From assembly GCF_002483315.1 (NCBI RefSeq), contig NZ_DLHR01000024.1, forward strand, positions 1 to 43,172: a stretch of 43,172 nucleotides of DNA, written 5' to 3'. The stretch is from Flavobacterium sp. UBA7663 (GTDB lineage: Bacteria; Bacteroidota; Bacteroidia; Flavobacteriales; Flavobacteriaceae). This document shows, one piece after another, positions 16,493 through 25,328 of the stretch (position 1 is its first letter; the number at the start of each line of letters is the position of its first letter). The notes beneath the pieces were generated by a model. The model saw only the letters and a list, made by a program, of their open reading frames with translations. It was not told the origin of the DNA and ran no database searches. A program made the translations under genes and the position numbers.

Positions 16493-17291
16493 ATGATCCT
16501 AATTCTATAGCTCTTGTATTTGCGGCTTCTATTCCTTCTATTACAATTTCTTGAAGTTCTTTTTGATTGAAAACAGACAAAGCTGCTTCTGTAGTTCCGC
16601 CTTTTGAAGCCACGCGTTGAATCCAATCTTCATTTGATAATTTACTCCTATTTTGCAATTGAACTGAACCTGAAAATGTTTGACTTACCAAAAACTCAGC
16701 TTCCGACGGAGAAAAACCTAATTTAACAGCCGATTCAATCATGGCTTGCATAAAATAAAACACATAAGCTGGTCCACTTCCTGAAACGGCTGTAGCAGCG
16801 TTTAGCATTTCTTCTCTTTCAATATAAATCGATTTTCCTGTTGTATTGATTAAATTCTGAACAATAAAAAGTTCTTTTCTATCAACAGAATTTGAAGCAC
16901 AAAAAACGGTCATTCCCTCACCAATTTGTGTTGGAATATTTGGCATTGAGCGAACAATTTTAGTAACATTTAATTCCTTTTGCATAGCTTCAATTGAAAT
17001 CCCCGCCATTACTGACAAAATAACGTGTTCTGGATTTAAGAAAGCTTTTATCTCAGAAGCTAATTGTTTGAAATCTTGAGGTTTTACTGCCAAAATCAAA
17101 ATATCCGATTCGAAGATTTGAGAATTGGGTTCTGTATAAAAATTTGTTGCATCAATTCCGAAACTATTCTTTTCTTCAACTGCTACTTTGTTCAAAATTA
17201 AAATATCTGAAGCTCCTACAAATCCAGAGCTCATAAAACTGTTGGCATAGGTTTGCCCCATATTACCAAATCCGATAATCGCTATTTTCAT
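16491..17291 (-). CDS. proC: Pyrroline-5-carboxylate reductase
   Basis: ProC reduces pyrroline-5-carboxylate to proline with NAD(P)H, the final step of proline synthesis. The 266-residue length is typical. The Rossmann motif IAIIGFGNMGQTYANSFM is at the N terminus, ILAVKPQDFKQL follows, and the family signature MPNIPTQIGEGMTVF and the substrate-binding AVSGSGPAYVFYFMQAM are present. The C-terminal dimer helix holds ASKGGTTEAALSVF. The gene lies between two terminators (16461-16492 and 17301-17334) and appears to be transcribed alone. The leader TTTTTTATACTAGTA has no Shine-Dalgarno. Confidence 0.96.
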   Translation of the reverse strand: MKIAIIGFGNMGQTYANSFMSSGFVGASDILILNKVAVEEKNSFGIDATNFYTEPNSQIFESDILILAVKPQDFKQLASEIKAFLNPEHVILSVMAGISIEAMQKELNVTKIVRSMPNIPTQIGEGMTVFCASNSVDRKELFIVQNLINTTGKSIYIEREEMLNAATAVSGSGPAYVFYFMQAMIESAVKLGFSPSEAEFLVSQTFSGSVQLQNRSKLSNEDWIQRVASKGGTTEAALSVFNQKELQEIVIEGIEAANTRAIELGS

Positions 17292-17300
17292 TACTAGTAT

Positions 17301-17334
17301 AAAAAAGAAACCCTGTCGTTTGCAGACAGGGTTT
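17301..17334 (-). terminator. Terminator after yidC
   Basis: Perfect 10-base stem AAACCCTGTC (17308-17317) and GACAGGGTTT (17325-17334) with a 7-base loop, followed by TTTCTTTTTT on the minus strand. It closes the pyrG-yidC transcript. Confidence 0.88.
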
Positions 17335-17348
17335 GTATTAAGATAAAA

Positions 17349-19241
17349 TTATTTTTTCTTTTGTGCGGCTTTTTGAGCTTCTGCTTGCTCCATCATTTCG
17401 CGCATTTTTCTTTGGAATTTACTTTCCTTTTTCTCTTTTGTTTTATTCTCTTGAATTTGAGCGTGAATTTTATCTTCTTTCACGATGTAATTCTTAATAA
17501 CCAACATAATTCCGATAGTAATTAAGTTAGAGATGAAGTAATACAAGCTCAAACCAGATGCATAATTATTAAAGAAGAATAACATCATTACTGGCGAAAT
17601 ATAAATCATAATTTTCATGATTTTACCCATATCTGGCATACCTTCTTGTGGTGGTGTACTCATCGCTTGGTCACCAGTTGTCATTTTCATGTAAAAGAAA
17701 ATGGCAATAGAAGCTAAAATTGGGAATAAACTCACGTGATTTCCATAAAAAGGAATACTAAAACCATTTGGAAAATAGTAAATCGCATCAAATGAAGATA
17801 AATCATCTGCCCAAAGGAAAGATTTTTGTCTTAAATCGAACATCGATGGGAAGAACTGAAACAACGCATAGAAAATCGGCATTTGCATCAAGGCTGGTAA
17901 ACATCCTGCCATAGGATTTACACCAGCTTTAGAATACAACTTCATAGTTTCTTGTTGTTTCTTCATAGGATTGTCCTTGAATTTTTCATTCAATTCTGTA
18001 ATTTCAGGACGTAAAACCTTCATTTTTGCTTGTGACAAATAAGACTTGTATGTTACTGGCGACATTACAATACGAACTAAAATCGTAAACAATACAATCG
18101 CAATTCCGTAACCAACACCTAAAGCTGAAATTAATCCGAAAACAGGAATAAAAATATAACGGTTAATCCATCCGAAAATTCCCCAACCTAATGGTAAGAT
18201 TTCGTCTAAATTTTTCTCGTAACCATTTAAGATTTCGTATTTCGCTGGACCATAATACCAATTCATATTATAGTTTAATGCACCATTTTTAAATTCTAAA
18301 GGAACTTGAGCCGTGAAATTTTTAGTAAAAACAGTATCAATTTCTTCATCATCTACTAAATTATCTGATTTGAACTTAGCTGTTTTGAATTTCGTATCAG
18401 TCAATAAAATAGAAGTAAATAAATGTTGCTTGAAAGCGATGTAAGAAACGTCATTTGCTTCGTCTTCAGAATCTTTTGCTGCATTTAAATAATCGTCTTT
18501 TCCGTCTTCATATTCAAATACTAGCTCAGTATAACGGTTTTCATAAGAAACACTATTTTCGTTTCTGTATGATTTTAATTGCCATTCTAAATCTAATGGT
18601 TTAGAAGTATTCACTACTTTTTCTAATCCTTGAGAACGAATAGCAAAATCTAACATGTATTCGTTAGGTTTTAATACATAACGATATTCTAAAAACTGAT
18701 CTGGACCTGCTTTTAATTGCAACGTTAAAACTTGATTTTTACCTTCAGTAGTTAACTTAGGCTCAAAATACATGTCTTTTGTATGCAACGTTCTGTTATC
18801 AGTTGTATTTAAAGCAATGTCTAAAGAAGCGTTTTTATCTTTAATGATTTGAACCGCTTTTTTCGAATTTTTCTCAAATTGATCAAATCCTAAAACTGTT
18901 GCTTCTGTAATATAACCTCCTTTATTAGAAATTTTAAGTGATAAAACTTCATTTTTGATTTCAGTAACAGCATCTGTAGCTGATGGAAGTGTTGCAGAAT
19001 ATCCAAACGAACCTAATTGTGCTTGCGCTGCTTCACTTTTAGTAGAATCTACTACTGGCACTGCTGCAACCGTTGAAGTTACAGTTTTAACTTCTTTAGC
19101 TTGTTTGTCTAATTGCTCTTTTTTCTCTTTTTCCTTTTGTTCTTCTGGTGTTGGAGCATTTGAATATAACATCCAAATTAAAATTCCAGAAATCAATACA
19201 AATCCGATAATCGAATTAAGGTCTAATTTTTTTTCTTCCAT
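17349..19241 (-). CDS. yidC: Membrane protein insertase YidC
   Basis: YidC inserts and folds inner membrane proteins, with SecYEG or alone. The 630-residue product has the long Gram-negative architecture. TM1 (about residues 12-28) is followed by a large periplasmic domain to about 345. Then come the conserved five-helix core (IAIVLFTILVRIVMSPVTYKSYLSQAKMKVLRPEI, GCLPALMQMPIFYALFQFFPSMFDLR, ISPVMMLFFFNNYASGLSLYYFISNLITI) and a Lys-rich cytoplasmic tail. The Arg in ILVRIVMSPV is the conserved groove Arg. It lies 36 bases downstream of pyrG, probably in one transcript. Pairing yidC with pyrG rather than rnpA/rpmH is the usual Flavobacterium layout. Confidence 0.97.
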   Translation of the reverse strand: MEEKKLDLNSIIGFVLISGILIWMLYSNAPTPEEQKEKEKKEQLDKQAKEVKTVTSTVAAVPVVDSTKSEAAQAQLGSFGYSATLPSATDAVTEIKNEVLSLKISNKGGYITEATVLGFDQFEKNSKKAVQIIKDKNASLDIALNTTDNRTLHTKDMYFEPKLTTEGKNQVLTLQLKAGPDQFLEYRYVLKPNEYMLDFAIRSQGLEKVVNTSKPLDLEWQLKSYRNENSVSYENRYTELVFEYEDGKDDYLNAAKDSEDEANDVSYIAFKQHLFTSILLTDTKFKTAKFKSDNLVDDEEIDTVFTKNFTAQVPLEFKNGALNYNMNWYYGPAKYEILNGYEKNLDEILPLGWGIFGWINRYIFIPVFGLISALGVGYGIAIVLFTILVRIVMSPVTYKSYLSQAKMKVLRPEITELNEKFKDNPMKKQQETMKLYSKAGVNPMAGCLPALMQMPIFYALFQFFPSMFDLRQKSFLWADDLSSFDAIYYFPNGFSIPFYGNHVSLFPILASIAIFFYMKMTTGDQAMSTPPQEGMPDMGKIMKIMIYISPVMMLFFFNNYASGLSLYYFISNLITIGIMLVIKNYIVKEDKIHAQIQENKTKEKKESKFQRKMREMMEQAEAQKAAQKKK

Positions 19242-19277
19242 CTACTTATTAGTGTTCAGTGTTCTTAATTGAACAGT

Positions 19278-20891
19278 TTATTTAGTTTTATGTTGTACAG
19301 CTGCAGCTACAAAACTCACAAAAAGTGGGTGTGGATTAGCGACTGTACTTTTATATTCAGGATGGTATTGAACGCCGATAAAGAACGGATGTGTAGGAAT
19401 TTCAACAATTTCTACCAACTTCGTATCTGGATTTACTCCAGAAGCTACTAATCCTGCTTTTTCTAATTCGTTTAAATACGCACCATTGAATTCGTAACGG
19501 TGACGGTGGCGCTCCATAATCTCAGTTTTACCATAGATTTTTTGTGCCAACGTGTTTTCTTTTATGCTACATTTCCATGCACCTAAACGCATGGTTCCTC
19601 CTTTGTTTTCAATATTTTTTTGCTCTTCCATTAAATTAATAACAGGATGAGTTGTATTTTCATTCATTTCGGTTGAATTGGCATCGGCGTAACCTAAAAC
19701 GTTACGAGAATATTCAATTACAGCCATTTGCATTCCCAAACAAATTCCGAAAAACGGAATATCATTTTCTCTTGCGTAACGAACCGTGTCGATTTTACCT
19801 TCAATTCCACGACCGCCAAAACCTGGTGCAACAAGTATACCATCTAAATCTTTCAACTGACTTTCTGCCGAATTGGCATCTAAATACTCAGAATGAATAG
19901 AAATAACATTTACTTTTGTCTCATTTGCCGCTCCAGCATGAATAAACGCTTCTAAAATCGATTTGTAAGAATCTTGCAATTCTACATATTTTCCAACCAA
20001 ACCAATGTTTACTTCGTGCTTTGGATTTTTCAATCTAAATAAGAACTCGTTCCAGTTGGTTAAATCTGGTGTATTTTTTTCTGGTAAATCTAATTTTTTT
20101 AAGGCTACTTTATCCAATCCTTCTTCCAACATTAAATTTGGAACTTCATAAATAGTAGACGCATCGATAGATTGAATTACCGCTTCTTTTTTCACATTAC
20201 AAAATAACGCTAATTTCTGACGTAAATCTTGCGAAATTTCATGTTCAGTTCTACACACTAAAATATCAGCTTTGATTCCGCTTTCCATTAAAGTTTTCAC
20301 CGAATGTTGTGTTGGTTTCGTTTTTAATTCTCCGGCAGCAGCCAAATAAGGCACTAACGTTAAATGAATTACGATTCCGTTATTTTCACCTAATTCCCAA
20401 ATCAATTGACGTACTGACTCGATGTAAGGCAATGATTCAATATCTCCAACAGTTCCACCAATCTCAGTAATTACAATATCAAAATCACCCGATTTTCCAA
20501 GCAACTGCATGCGTTCCTTGATTTCGTTTGTGATATGAGGCACTACCTGAACCGTTTTTCCTAAAAATTCTCCTCTACGCTCTTTTTCAATAACTGAAAG
20601 ATACACTCTTCCTGTAGTTACGTTGTTCGCTTGAGAAGTAGGAACATTTAAAAAACGCTCATAGTGACCTAAATCTAAATCCGTTTCTGCTCCATCGTCT
20701 GTTACATAACATTCTCCGTGTTCGTAAGGATTTAATGTTCCTGGATCCACGTTGATGTATGGATCAAACTTTTGAATGGTCGTTCGGTATCCTCTGGCTT
20801 GCAATAATTTGGCTAACGAAGCTGCGATGATTCCTTTCCCTAAAGAAGAAGTCACACCTCCGGTAACAAAAATGTACTTAGTTTGGTTCAT
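19278..20891 (-). CDS. pyrG: CTP synthase (glutamine-hydrolysing)
   Basis: PyrG aminates UTP to CTP using ATP and glutamine. I start it at 20891 (MNQTKYIFVTGGVTSSLGKG), giving 537 residues; the open frame upstream to 20960 is the leader and promoter. The synthetase half shows GGVTSSLGKGIIAASLAKLL, KFDPYINVDPGTLNPYEHGE and EIGGTVGDIESLPYIE. The glutaminase half has GFGGRGIEGK, the nucleophile Cys in FFGICLGMQMAV and the His-Glu pair in FIGVQYHPEYKS. It is followed by yidC. The leader holds CAACAACAACACAACAACAA directly before the start, like other nucleotide genes here. The promoter overlaps a 13-base direct repeat. Confidence 0.97.
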   Translation of the reverse strand: MNQTKYIFVTGGVTSSLGKGIIAASLAKLLQARGYRTTIQKFDPYINVDPGTLNPYEHGECYVTDDGAETDLDLGHYERFLNVPTSQANNVTTGRVYLSVIEKERRGEFLGKTVQVVPHITNEIKERMQLLGKSGDFDIVITEIGGTVGDIESLPYIESVRQLIWELGENNGIVIHLTLVPYLAAAGELKTKPTQHSVKTLMESGIKADILVCRTEHEISQDLRQKLALFCNVKKEAVIQSIDASTIYEVPNLMLEEGLDKVALKKLDLPEKNTPDLTNWNEFLFRLKNPKHEVNIGLVGKYVELQDSYKSILEAFIHAGAANETKVNVISIHSEYLDANSAESQLKDLDGILVAPGFGGRGIEGKIDTVRYARENDIPFFGICLGMQMAVIEYSRNVLGYADANSTEMNENTTHPVINLMEEQKNIENKGGTMRLGAWKCSIKENTLAQKIYGKTEIMERHRHRYEFNGAYLNELEKAGLVASGVNPDTKLVEIVEIPTHPFFIGVQYHPEYKSTVANPHPLFVSFVAAAVQHKTK

Positions 20892-20948
20892 TGTATTGTT
20901 GTTGTGTTGTTGTTGCGATAAAAATCTTTTATCTATAATAAAATCGTG

Positions 20949-20990
20949 CAAAGATAACACTAATTAGTCAATGTGCCAATTAGTCGATGT
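20949..20990 (-). promoter_or_regulatory. Promoter of pyrG with overlapping direct repeat
   Basis: The minus strand reads TTG (20979-20977), 20 bases, then TATCTTTG (20956-20949), a good Bacteroidetes promoter. AATTAGTCAATGT (20962-20974) and AATTAGTCGATGT (20978-20990) form a direct repeat with one mismatch at 16-base spacing that covers the spacer and -33 region. The leader of about 50 bases includes GATAAAA/TTTTATC, which could make a small hairpin. Confidence 0.6.
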
Positions 20991-21019
20991 ATCAATTTTG
21001 TAATTAAATTGTAAACAAT

Positions 21020-21250
21020 TTATTTTTGTTTTGGAAAGTTTCTGCGGATGTTTCGAACGAGTTCTTCTAAGCCGTTTAGCTTGAGTTCGTGTACCAATTT
21101 TAATTGTTCGCCTAATTGTCCTTTTGGGAAACCTTTATTAGCATACCAAACCACATAATACTCCGGAAGGTCGATTAAGTAATAGCCTTCGTATTTACCA
21201 AAAGGCATTTTTGTGTGTGCGAGTTTTACGAGAAGTTCTTGGTTGGTCAT
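21020..21250 (-). CDS. DUF3820 family protein
   Basis: This 76-residue protein matches the DUF3820 family, which has been labelled a putative quorum-sensing-regulated virulence factor in Pseudomonas. The recognisable core is LAHTKMPFGKYEGYYLIDLPEYYVVWYANKGFPKGQLGEQL (about 11-51). There is no signal peptide and no membrane segment, so it is cytoplasmic. A structural role in nucleic-acid metabolism has been suggested for relatives, but function is not established. It is the last gene before the pyrG promoter on the same strand, preceded by a purine/pyrimidine inverted repeat. Confidence 0.85.
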   Translation of the reverse strand: MTNQELLVKLAHTKMPFGKYEGYYLIDLPEYYVVWYANKGFPKGQLGEQLKLVHELKLNGLEELVRNIRRNFPKQK

Positions 21251-21275
21251 TTTTGTTATAGAGGTTAGAAAAAAG

Positions 21276-21321
21276 AGAAAAGAAGAAAGACTTTTTAAAA
21301 CTATCTATATTCTTTTCTCTT
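21276..21321. repeat. Inverted repeat in purine-rich/pyrimidine-rich gap
   Basis: AGAGAAAAGAA (21276-21286) and TTCTTTTCTCT (21311-21321) are exact inverted copies separated by 24 bases. They lie between the osmC-like gene and the DUF3820 gene. The stem lacks GC pairs and no T-run follows, so this is not a convincing terminator. It resembles the purine-rich tandem at 4396-4423. Confidence 0.5.
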
Positions 21322-21346
21322 TCATCTTTGTTCTTTTATCTATTTA

Positions 21347-21751
21347 CTACTTCCAATTAAAAACAATCTCCTTTTTAATTTCTGGATGTAAACTATAAAA
21401 AACTGGACAAGTCATTCCCGTTCTTTCTAAGATGGTTTTTGTTTTTTCGTCGGGATTGATGGAGAAATTAAAGGTTACATGAATTTCTGTAATTCTTCTT
21501 GGTTCTGTTCCCATGATTTTGGTTACTTCTGCGGTGGAACCTGAGAAATCTACTTCTAAATCGCGTGCTTTGATTCCCATAACGGTAAACATGCAACTAG
21601 CTAATCCGTTAGCAACAGTGTCGGTTGGAGAAAAAGCTTCTCCTTTTCCGTTGTTATCAAGTGGTGCATCCGAAATAATTTCCGAACCTGATTGTAAATG
21701 TATAGAAGAGGTGCGTAAATCACCTAAATAGGTCACTTTTGAAGTTGCCAT
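21347..21751 (-). CDS. OsmC-family protein
   Basis: This 134-residue protein belongs to the OsmC/Ohr family of thiol-dependent peroxidases. The two active-site cysteines are visible: Cys53 in GLASCMFTVMGI and Cys115 in TGMTCPVFYSLHP. The shape (VTYLGDLRTSSIHLQSG, then SPTDTVANGLASC, then ITEIHVTFNF) is that of the YhfA-like or general OsmC branch rather than strict Ohr. Likely role: detoxifying organic or fatty-acid hydroperoxides in the cytoplasm. Its ATG overlaps the TAA of the LysM gene by one base (TAATG), so the two are translationally coupled. A functional link to that periplasmic protein is not obvious. Confidence 0.92.
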   Translation of the reverse strand: MATSKVTYLGDLRTSSIHLQSGSEIISDAPLDNNGKGEAFSPTDTVANGLASCMFTVMGIKARDLEVDFSGSTAEVTKIMGTEPRRITEIHVTFNFSINPDEKTKTILERTGMTCPVFYSLHPEIKKEIVFNWK

Positions 21752-23643
21752 TATTGTGCTTGTTTAATCGTTAAATCGCTGTCATAGTACAATAAATATG
21801 TCGCGTTATTTGAAATTAATCCGTTACTAGAATTGTAATCAAATGCGTTTTCAATGTATTCAGTTTTAGTAGTTGCTGCTGATTTTACAAAACCTTCTGG
21901 TTGGCAAATACGCAACATCGCATCAAACGTAACATCAAAACCTTTTTTAGCTGCAGCGTTTGGATAAATATTGTTGATTTTCTTGAATTGTTTTTCAAAA
22001 ATCTTTTCTTCTGGTGTTTCTGCTACTTTAGTGACCGATGGAAATAACATTTTTAAATCGGTTAGATTCTTCATCGGAATTTCCTCAAAATTCAACGCAT
22101 CATACAATTCAAAAACTGCCAATTGAATATCGTATTCTTTTTGCAATCCTTTCAGAATATTGGTAATACTAATAATCGTACTTGCTTTTTCGATTTCCAT
22201 AAGCACAAAATTCTTTTGTCCTTTAACCAATTGCGTTTTTAAAAGTGCCACATCTAAAACACCTTTATCATTAAACAAAGCATGTTTAACTTCAGGATGA
22301 TTTGCTGTTATAAAATCTTTAGAAGTCGTTTTTTTTGCACTAATTATAGCTACCACATTTCCATTTTTCGATTTGAAATAATCAAACATAGAAGCACGTA
22401 AAAGATCTTCAGAAGGAACAGTGTAATATAAATTTGGTAATGGTAATCCACGCTCTTTAGAAAGTGGTGAAATTACCGGAGTATTATATTTTGTTAGTAA
22501 TTGTGCCGTTGTTTCAACAATTGAGTTTTGAAAAGGCCCAACAACTGCATCTACATTTTCAAAATCATTTTTAGAAATAATAGACGCTACGTTAGAAGAA
22601 TATTTAGAGCTCTCTACATCATAAACCTTAACATTTACAGGCAAACCTAATACTTTAGCTGAATCAATAGCCATTTGTGCTCCTGCATAAAAATCTAAAG
22701 TAAGGTTTAAGAACTTATTAGTTTTTAAGTGTTCGGCTTTGGTTTTAAGTGAATCTGTTTCAATTTTATTGATATTGAAAGGCAACAACAAAACCATGTT
22801 TCTTTGTTTCGATTTATCAACCGTAGCTAATAAATTTATTTTGTTTTTAGCTACTAAAACAGAATCTTTTGCTTTTGTAATAACAGTTCCGTTTGAAGGT
22901 ACTTTTAAAAGCATTCCGATTTTTAAACCATCTTGCAAATCTGGATTTAGTGTAATTAAATCACCTTGCGCAATATCGAATTTTTTTGACAGGCTATAAA
23001 GCGTTTCTTTAGGTTGTACTTCATATTCAACCAAAGTTACATTCGAAGGTTTTTTAACCTGAACTCCTGGTTTCAAAACTAAAGTTTGCCCAACATTTAA
23101 TCCGCCTACAATTTGTGGATTTAATTGTTCTAATTCGGTAACCGTTAATCCGTATCTTGTAGAAATACCATATTTTGTTTCTTTTGCTTCCACTAAGTGA
23201 GTTGTCGCATTTGAAACAGCTTTAGGTTTTGTTACAAAAGGCGTAGCTACTGATTTTAAATCAACAGCAGCAGGTTTTGAAACAAAAATTTCTTGTCCTT
23301 TCTTCAAACCATTTTGCAAAGAAACTTTGTTCCAATTTTCTAAATCAGAAACCGAAATGTTGTATTTTTTAGCAATTCCGAAAAGGGTTTCTTTTTCACC
23401 TACCACATGCGTAATGGCTTTTCCCGTGGTTCCTTTTGGAATTAATAAAGTAGTATTTTCTTGAACGCCATTTTTCGCATCTGGGTTTAATCGGTAAATA
23501 TCAAAAGGCGTAACCTCATATTTTTTTGCGATTTGAAAAACGGTTTCTCCTTTGGCTACCACATGTTTAATCTGAGACTGAAGTGGTAACGCAAAAAGAA
23601 AAATTAAACTGAAAAGAAAAACAACTCTTTTTATCATAATCAT
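21751..23643 (-). CDS. LysM-repeat protein with periplasmic-binding-like domain
   Basis: The 630-residue product has a signal peptide (about 1-24, ending LPLQSQ), then four LysM modules at about 25-70, 77-122, 148-195 and 205-250. Each has the KGETVFQIAKKYEVT / KETLFGIAKKYNIS type signature that binds peptidoglycan sugars. After a linker, residues about 280-610 look like a type I periplasmic-binding fold: NMVLLLPFNI, AQMAIDSAKVLGLPVNVKVYDVES, VDAVVGPFQNSIVETTAQLL, NTPVISPLS. The pair recalls LpoA-like activators of peptidoglycan synthases, but this is an analogy. A second Met at 23637 is an alternative start. It is coupled to the OsmC gene and follows guaA. Confidence 0.88.
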   Translation of the reverse strand: MIMIKRVVFLFSLIFLFALPLQSQIKHVVAKGETVFQIAKKYEVTPFDIYRLNPDAKNGVQENTTLLIPKGTTGKAITHVVGEKETLFGIAKKYNISVSDLENWNKVSLQNGLKKGQEIFVSKPAAVDLKSVATPFVTKPKAVSNATTHLVEAKETKYGISTRYGLTVTELEQLNPQIVGGLNVGQTLVLKPGVQVKKPSNVTLVEYEVQPKETLYSLSKKFDIAQGDLITLNPDLQDGLKIGMLLKVPSNGTVITKAKDSVLVAKNKINLLATVDKSKQRNMVLLLPFNINKIETDSLKTKAEHLKTNKFLNLTLDFYAGAQMAIDSAKVLGLPVNVKVYDVESSKYSSNVASIISKNDFENVDAVVGPFQNSIVETTAQLLTKYNTPVISPLSKERGLPLPNLYYTVPSEDLLRASMFDYFKSKNGNVVAIISAKKTTSKDFITANHPEVKHALFNDKGVLDVALLKTQLVKGQKNFVLMEIEKASTIISITNILKGLQKEYDIQLAVFELYDALNFEEIPMKNLTDLKMLFPSVTKVAETPEEKIFEKQFKKINNIYPNAAAKKGFDVTFDAMLRICQPEGFVKSAATTKTEYIENAFDYNSSNGLISNNATYLLYYDSDLTIKQAQ

Positions 23644-23666
23644 AATTTAAAAACAATACTAAACAA

Positions 23667-23725
23667 AAATTTCAATAGCAATTTGTATCGTAAAAATAGA
23701 ATAAAAATAATTGCTATTGAAATTT
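23667..23725. repeat. Perfect 17-base inverted repeat between guaA and the LysM gene
   Basis: AAATTTCAATAGCAATT (23667-23683) and AATTGCTATTGAAATTT (23709-23725) pair perfectly around a 25-base loop. On the minus strand the hairpin is followed by TTTTTG, so it could act as a weak, GC-poor terminator of guaA. The stem is much longer and the loop much larger than in the other terminators here, so an operator or an RNA-processing element is also possible. Confidence 0.6.
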
Positions 23726-23750
23726 ATATGTTGAATTTGAAAAATTTATT

Positions 23751-25283
23751 TTATTCCCATTCAATTGTTGCAGGCGGTTTCGAACTGATGTCATATACCA
23801 CTCTATTTACACCTCTAACGTTATTTATAATTTCATTCGAAATCTTCATTAAGAATTCATAAGGTAAATGTACCCAATCTGCTGTCATTCCGTCAGTCGA
23901 TTCTACTGCACGTAGCGCAACTACTTTTTCGTATGTGCGCTCATCACCCATTACTCCTACACTATTTACAGGTAACAAGATTGCTCCTGCTTGCCATACT
24001 TTATCGTATAATCCGTGTTCTTTTAATCCGTTAATGAAAACCGCATCTACTTCTTGCAAAATAGCTACTTTTTCTGGGGTAATATCTCCTAAAATACGAA
24101 TTGCTAATCCTGGTCCTGGGAATGGATGACGTCCCAATAATTCTTCGTCAATTCCTAAACTTCTTCCTACTCTACGAACCTCATCTTTAAATAACATTCG
24201 TAAAGGCTCTACCACTTGCAATTTCATAAAATCAGGCAATCCGCCTACATTATGATGCGATTTAATCGTTGCTGAAGGTCCGCCTGTTGCTGAAACAGAT
24301 TCGATAACATCGGGATAAATTGTACCTTGACCTAACCATTTAACATCGGTTAATTGGTGTGCTTCATCATCAAAAACTTCAATGAACGCTTTTCCAATGG
24401 CTTTACGTTTTGCTTCTGGATCATCTAACCCAGCTAACGCGTCCAAAAAGCGTGCCGAAGCATCAACTCCTTTTACGTTTAAACCCATTCCTTTGTATTG
24501 GTCTAATACATTTTGGAATTCGTTTTTACGTAATAATCCGTTGTTTACGAAAATACAATATAAGTTTTCACCAATAGCTTTGTTCAATAAAACCGCCGCT
24601 ACTGTTGAATCTACACCACCCGAAAGTCCTAAAACTACTTTATCGTTTCCAATTTTAGCTTTCATTTCTGCAACCACTTCCTCTACGAAAGCGTTTGGCG
24701 TAAAGGTTTGAGGTACTTGCGCAATTTTCACTAAGAAGTTTTCCAACATTTGTTTTCCATCTGTTGAATGGTATACTTCTGGGTGAAATTGAATGGCATA
24801 AGTAGTTTCTCCTTCAATTTTATATGCTGCGTTTTCTACGTCTTTTGTGCTAGCAATCATTACCCCATTAGTTGGTAATTTTTTGATTGAATCCGAATGA
24901 CTCATCCAAACTTGACTGTTTTCTGAAACACCTTCTAAAAACACTTCGTTTTCTTTGATGTATGAAAGATTAGCTCTACCGTATTCTCTTGTATTTGAAG
25001 CGGCTACTTCTCCACCTGAAAAATGGGCTAAATATTGTGCTCCGTAACAAACTGCCAATAAAGGCATTTTACCTCTAATTTGAGATAAATCTGGGTGAAG
25101 CGCTTCTTCAGAACGAACCGAACATGGACTTCCTCCTAAGATTACCGCTTTATATGATGATAAATCTGCTGGAATTTTATCGAATGGAAAAATCTCGCAG
25201 AAAATGTTTAATTCTCTTACTCTTCGGGCAATTAATTGGGTGTATTGCGAACCGAAATCTAAAATTAATACGTTGTGTTGCAT
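23751..25283 (-). CDS. guaA: GMP synthase (glutamine-hydrolysing)
   Basis: GuaA aminates XMP to GMP using ATP and glutamine. The 510-residue product has the N-terminal class I amidotransferase domain (LDFGSQYTQLIARRVREL; Cys79 in LLAVCYGAQYLAHF; the His-Glu pair in AIQFHPEVYHS). The ATP pyrophosphatase domain follows (GLSGGVDSTVAAVLL), then the C-terminal dimerisation domain (HNVGGLPDFM, GRHPFPGPGLAIRI, RVVYDISSKPPATIEWE). All catalytic parts are present. The leader ACAACACAACAACAATAAA matches that of pyrG. purM lies upstream on the same strand, 72 bases away, so the two purine genes may share a transcript. Confidence 0.98.
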   Translation of the reverse strand: MQHNVLILDFGSQYTQLIARRVRELNIFCEIFPFDKIPADLSSYKAVILGGSPCSVRSEEALHPDLSQIRGKMPLLAVCYGAQYLAHFSGGEVAASNTREYGRANLSYIKENEVFLEGVSENSQVWMSHSDSIKKLPTNGVMIASTKDVENAAYKIEGETTYAIQFHPEVYHSTDGKQMLENFLVKIAQVPQTFTPNAFVEEVVAEMKAKIGNDKVVLGLSGGVDSTVAAVLLNKAIGENLYCIFVNNGLLRKNEFQNVLDQYKGMGLNVKGVDASARFLDALAGLDDPEAKRKAIGKAFIEVFDDEAHQLTDVKWLGQGTIYPDVIESVSATGGPSATIKSHHNVGGLPDFMKLQVVEPLRMLFKDEVRRVGRSLGIDEELLGRHPFPGPGLAIRILGDITPEKVAILQEVDAVFINGLKEHGLYDKVWQAGAILLPVNSVGVMGDERTYEKVVALRAVESTDGMTADWVHLPYEFLMKISNEIINNVRGVNRVVYDISSKPPATIEWE

Positions 25284-25328
25284 TTTATTGTTGTTGTGTT
25301 GTAAATTTTAATTTCATTAAAAACAGAA

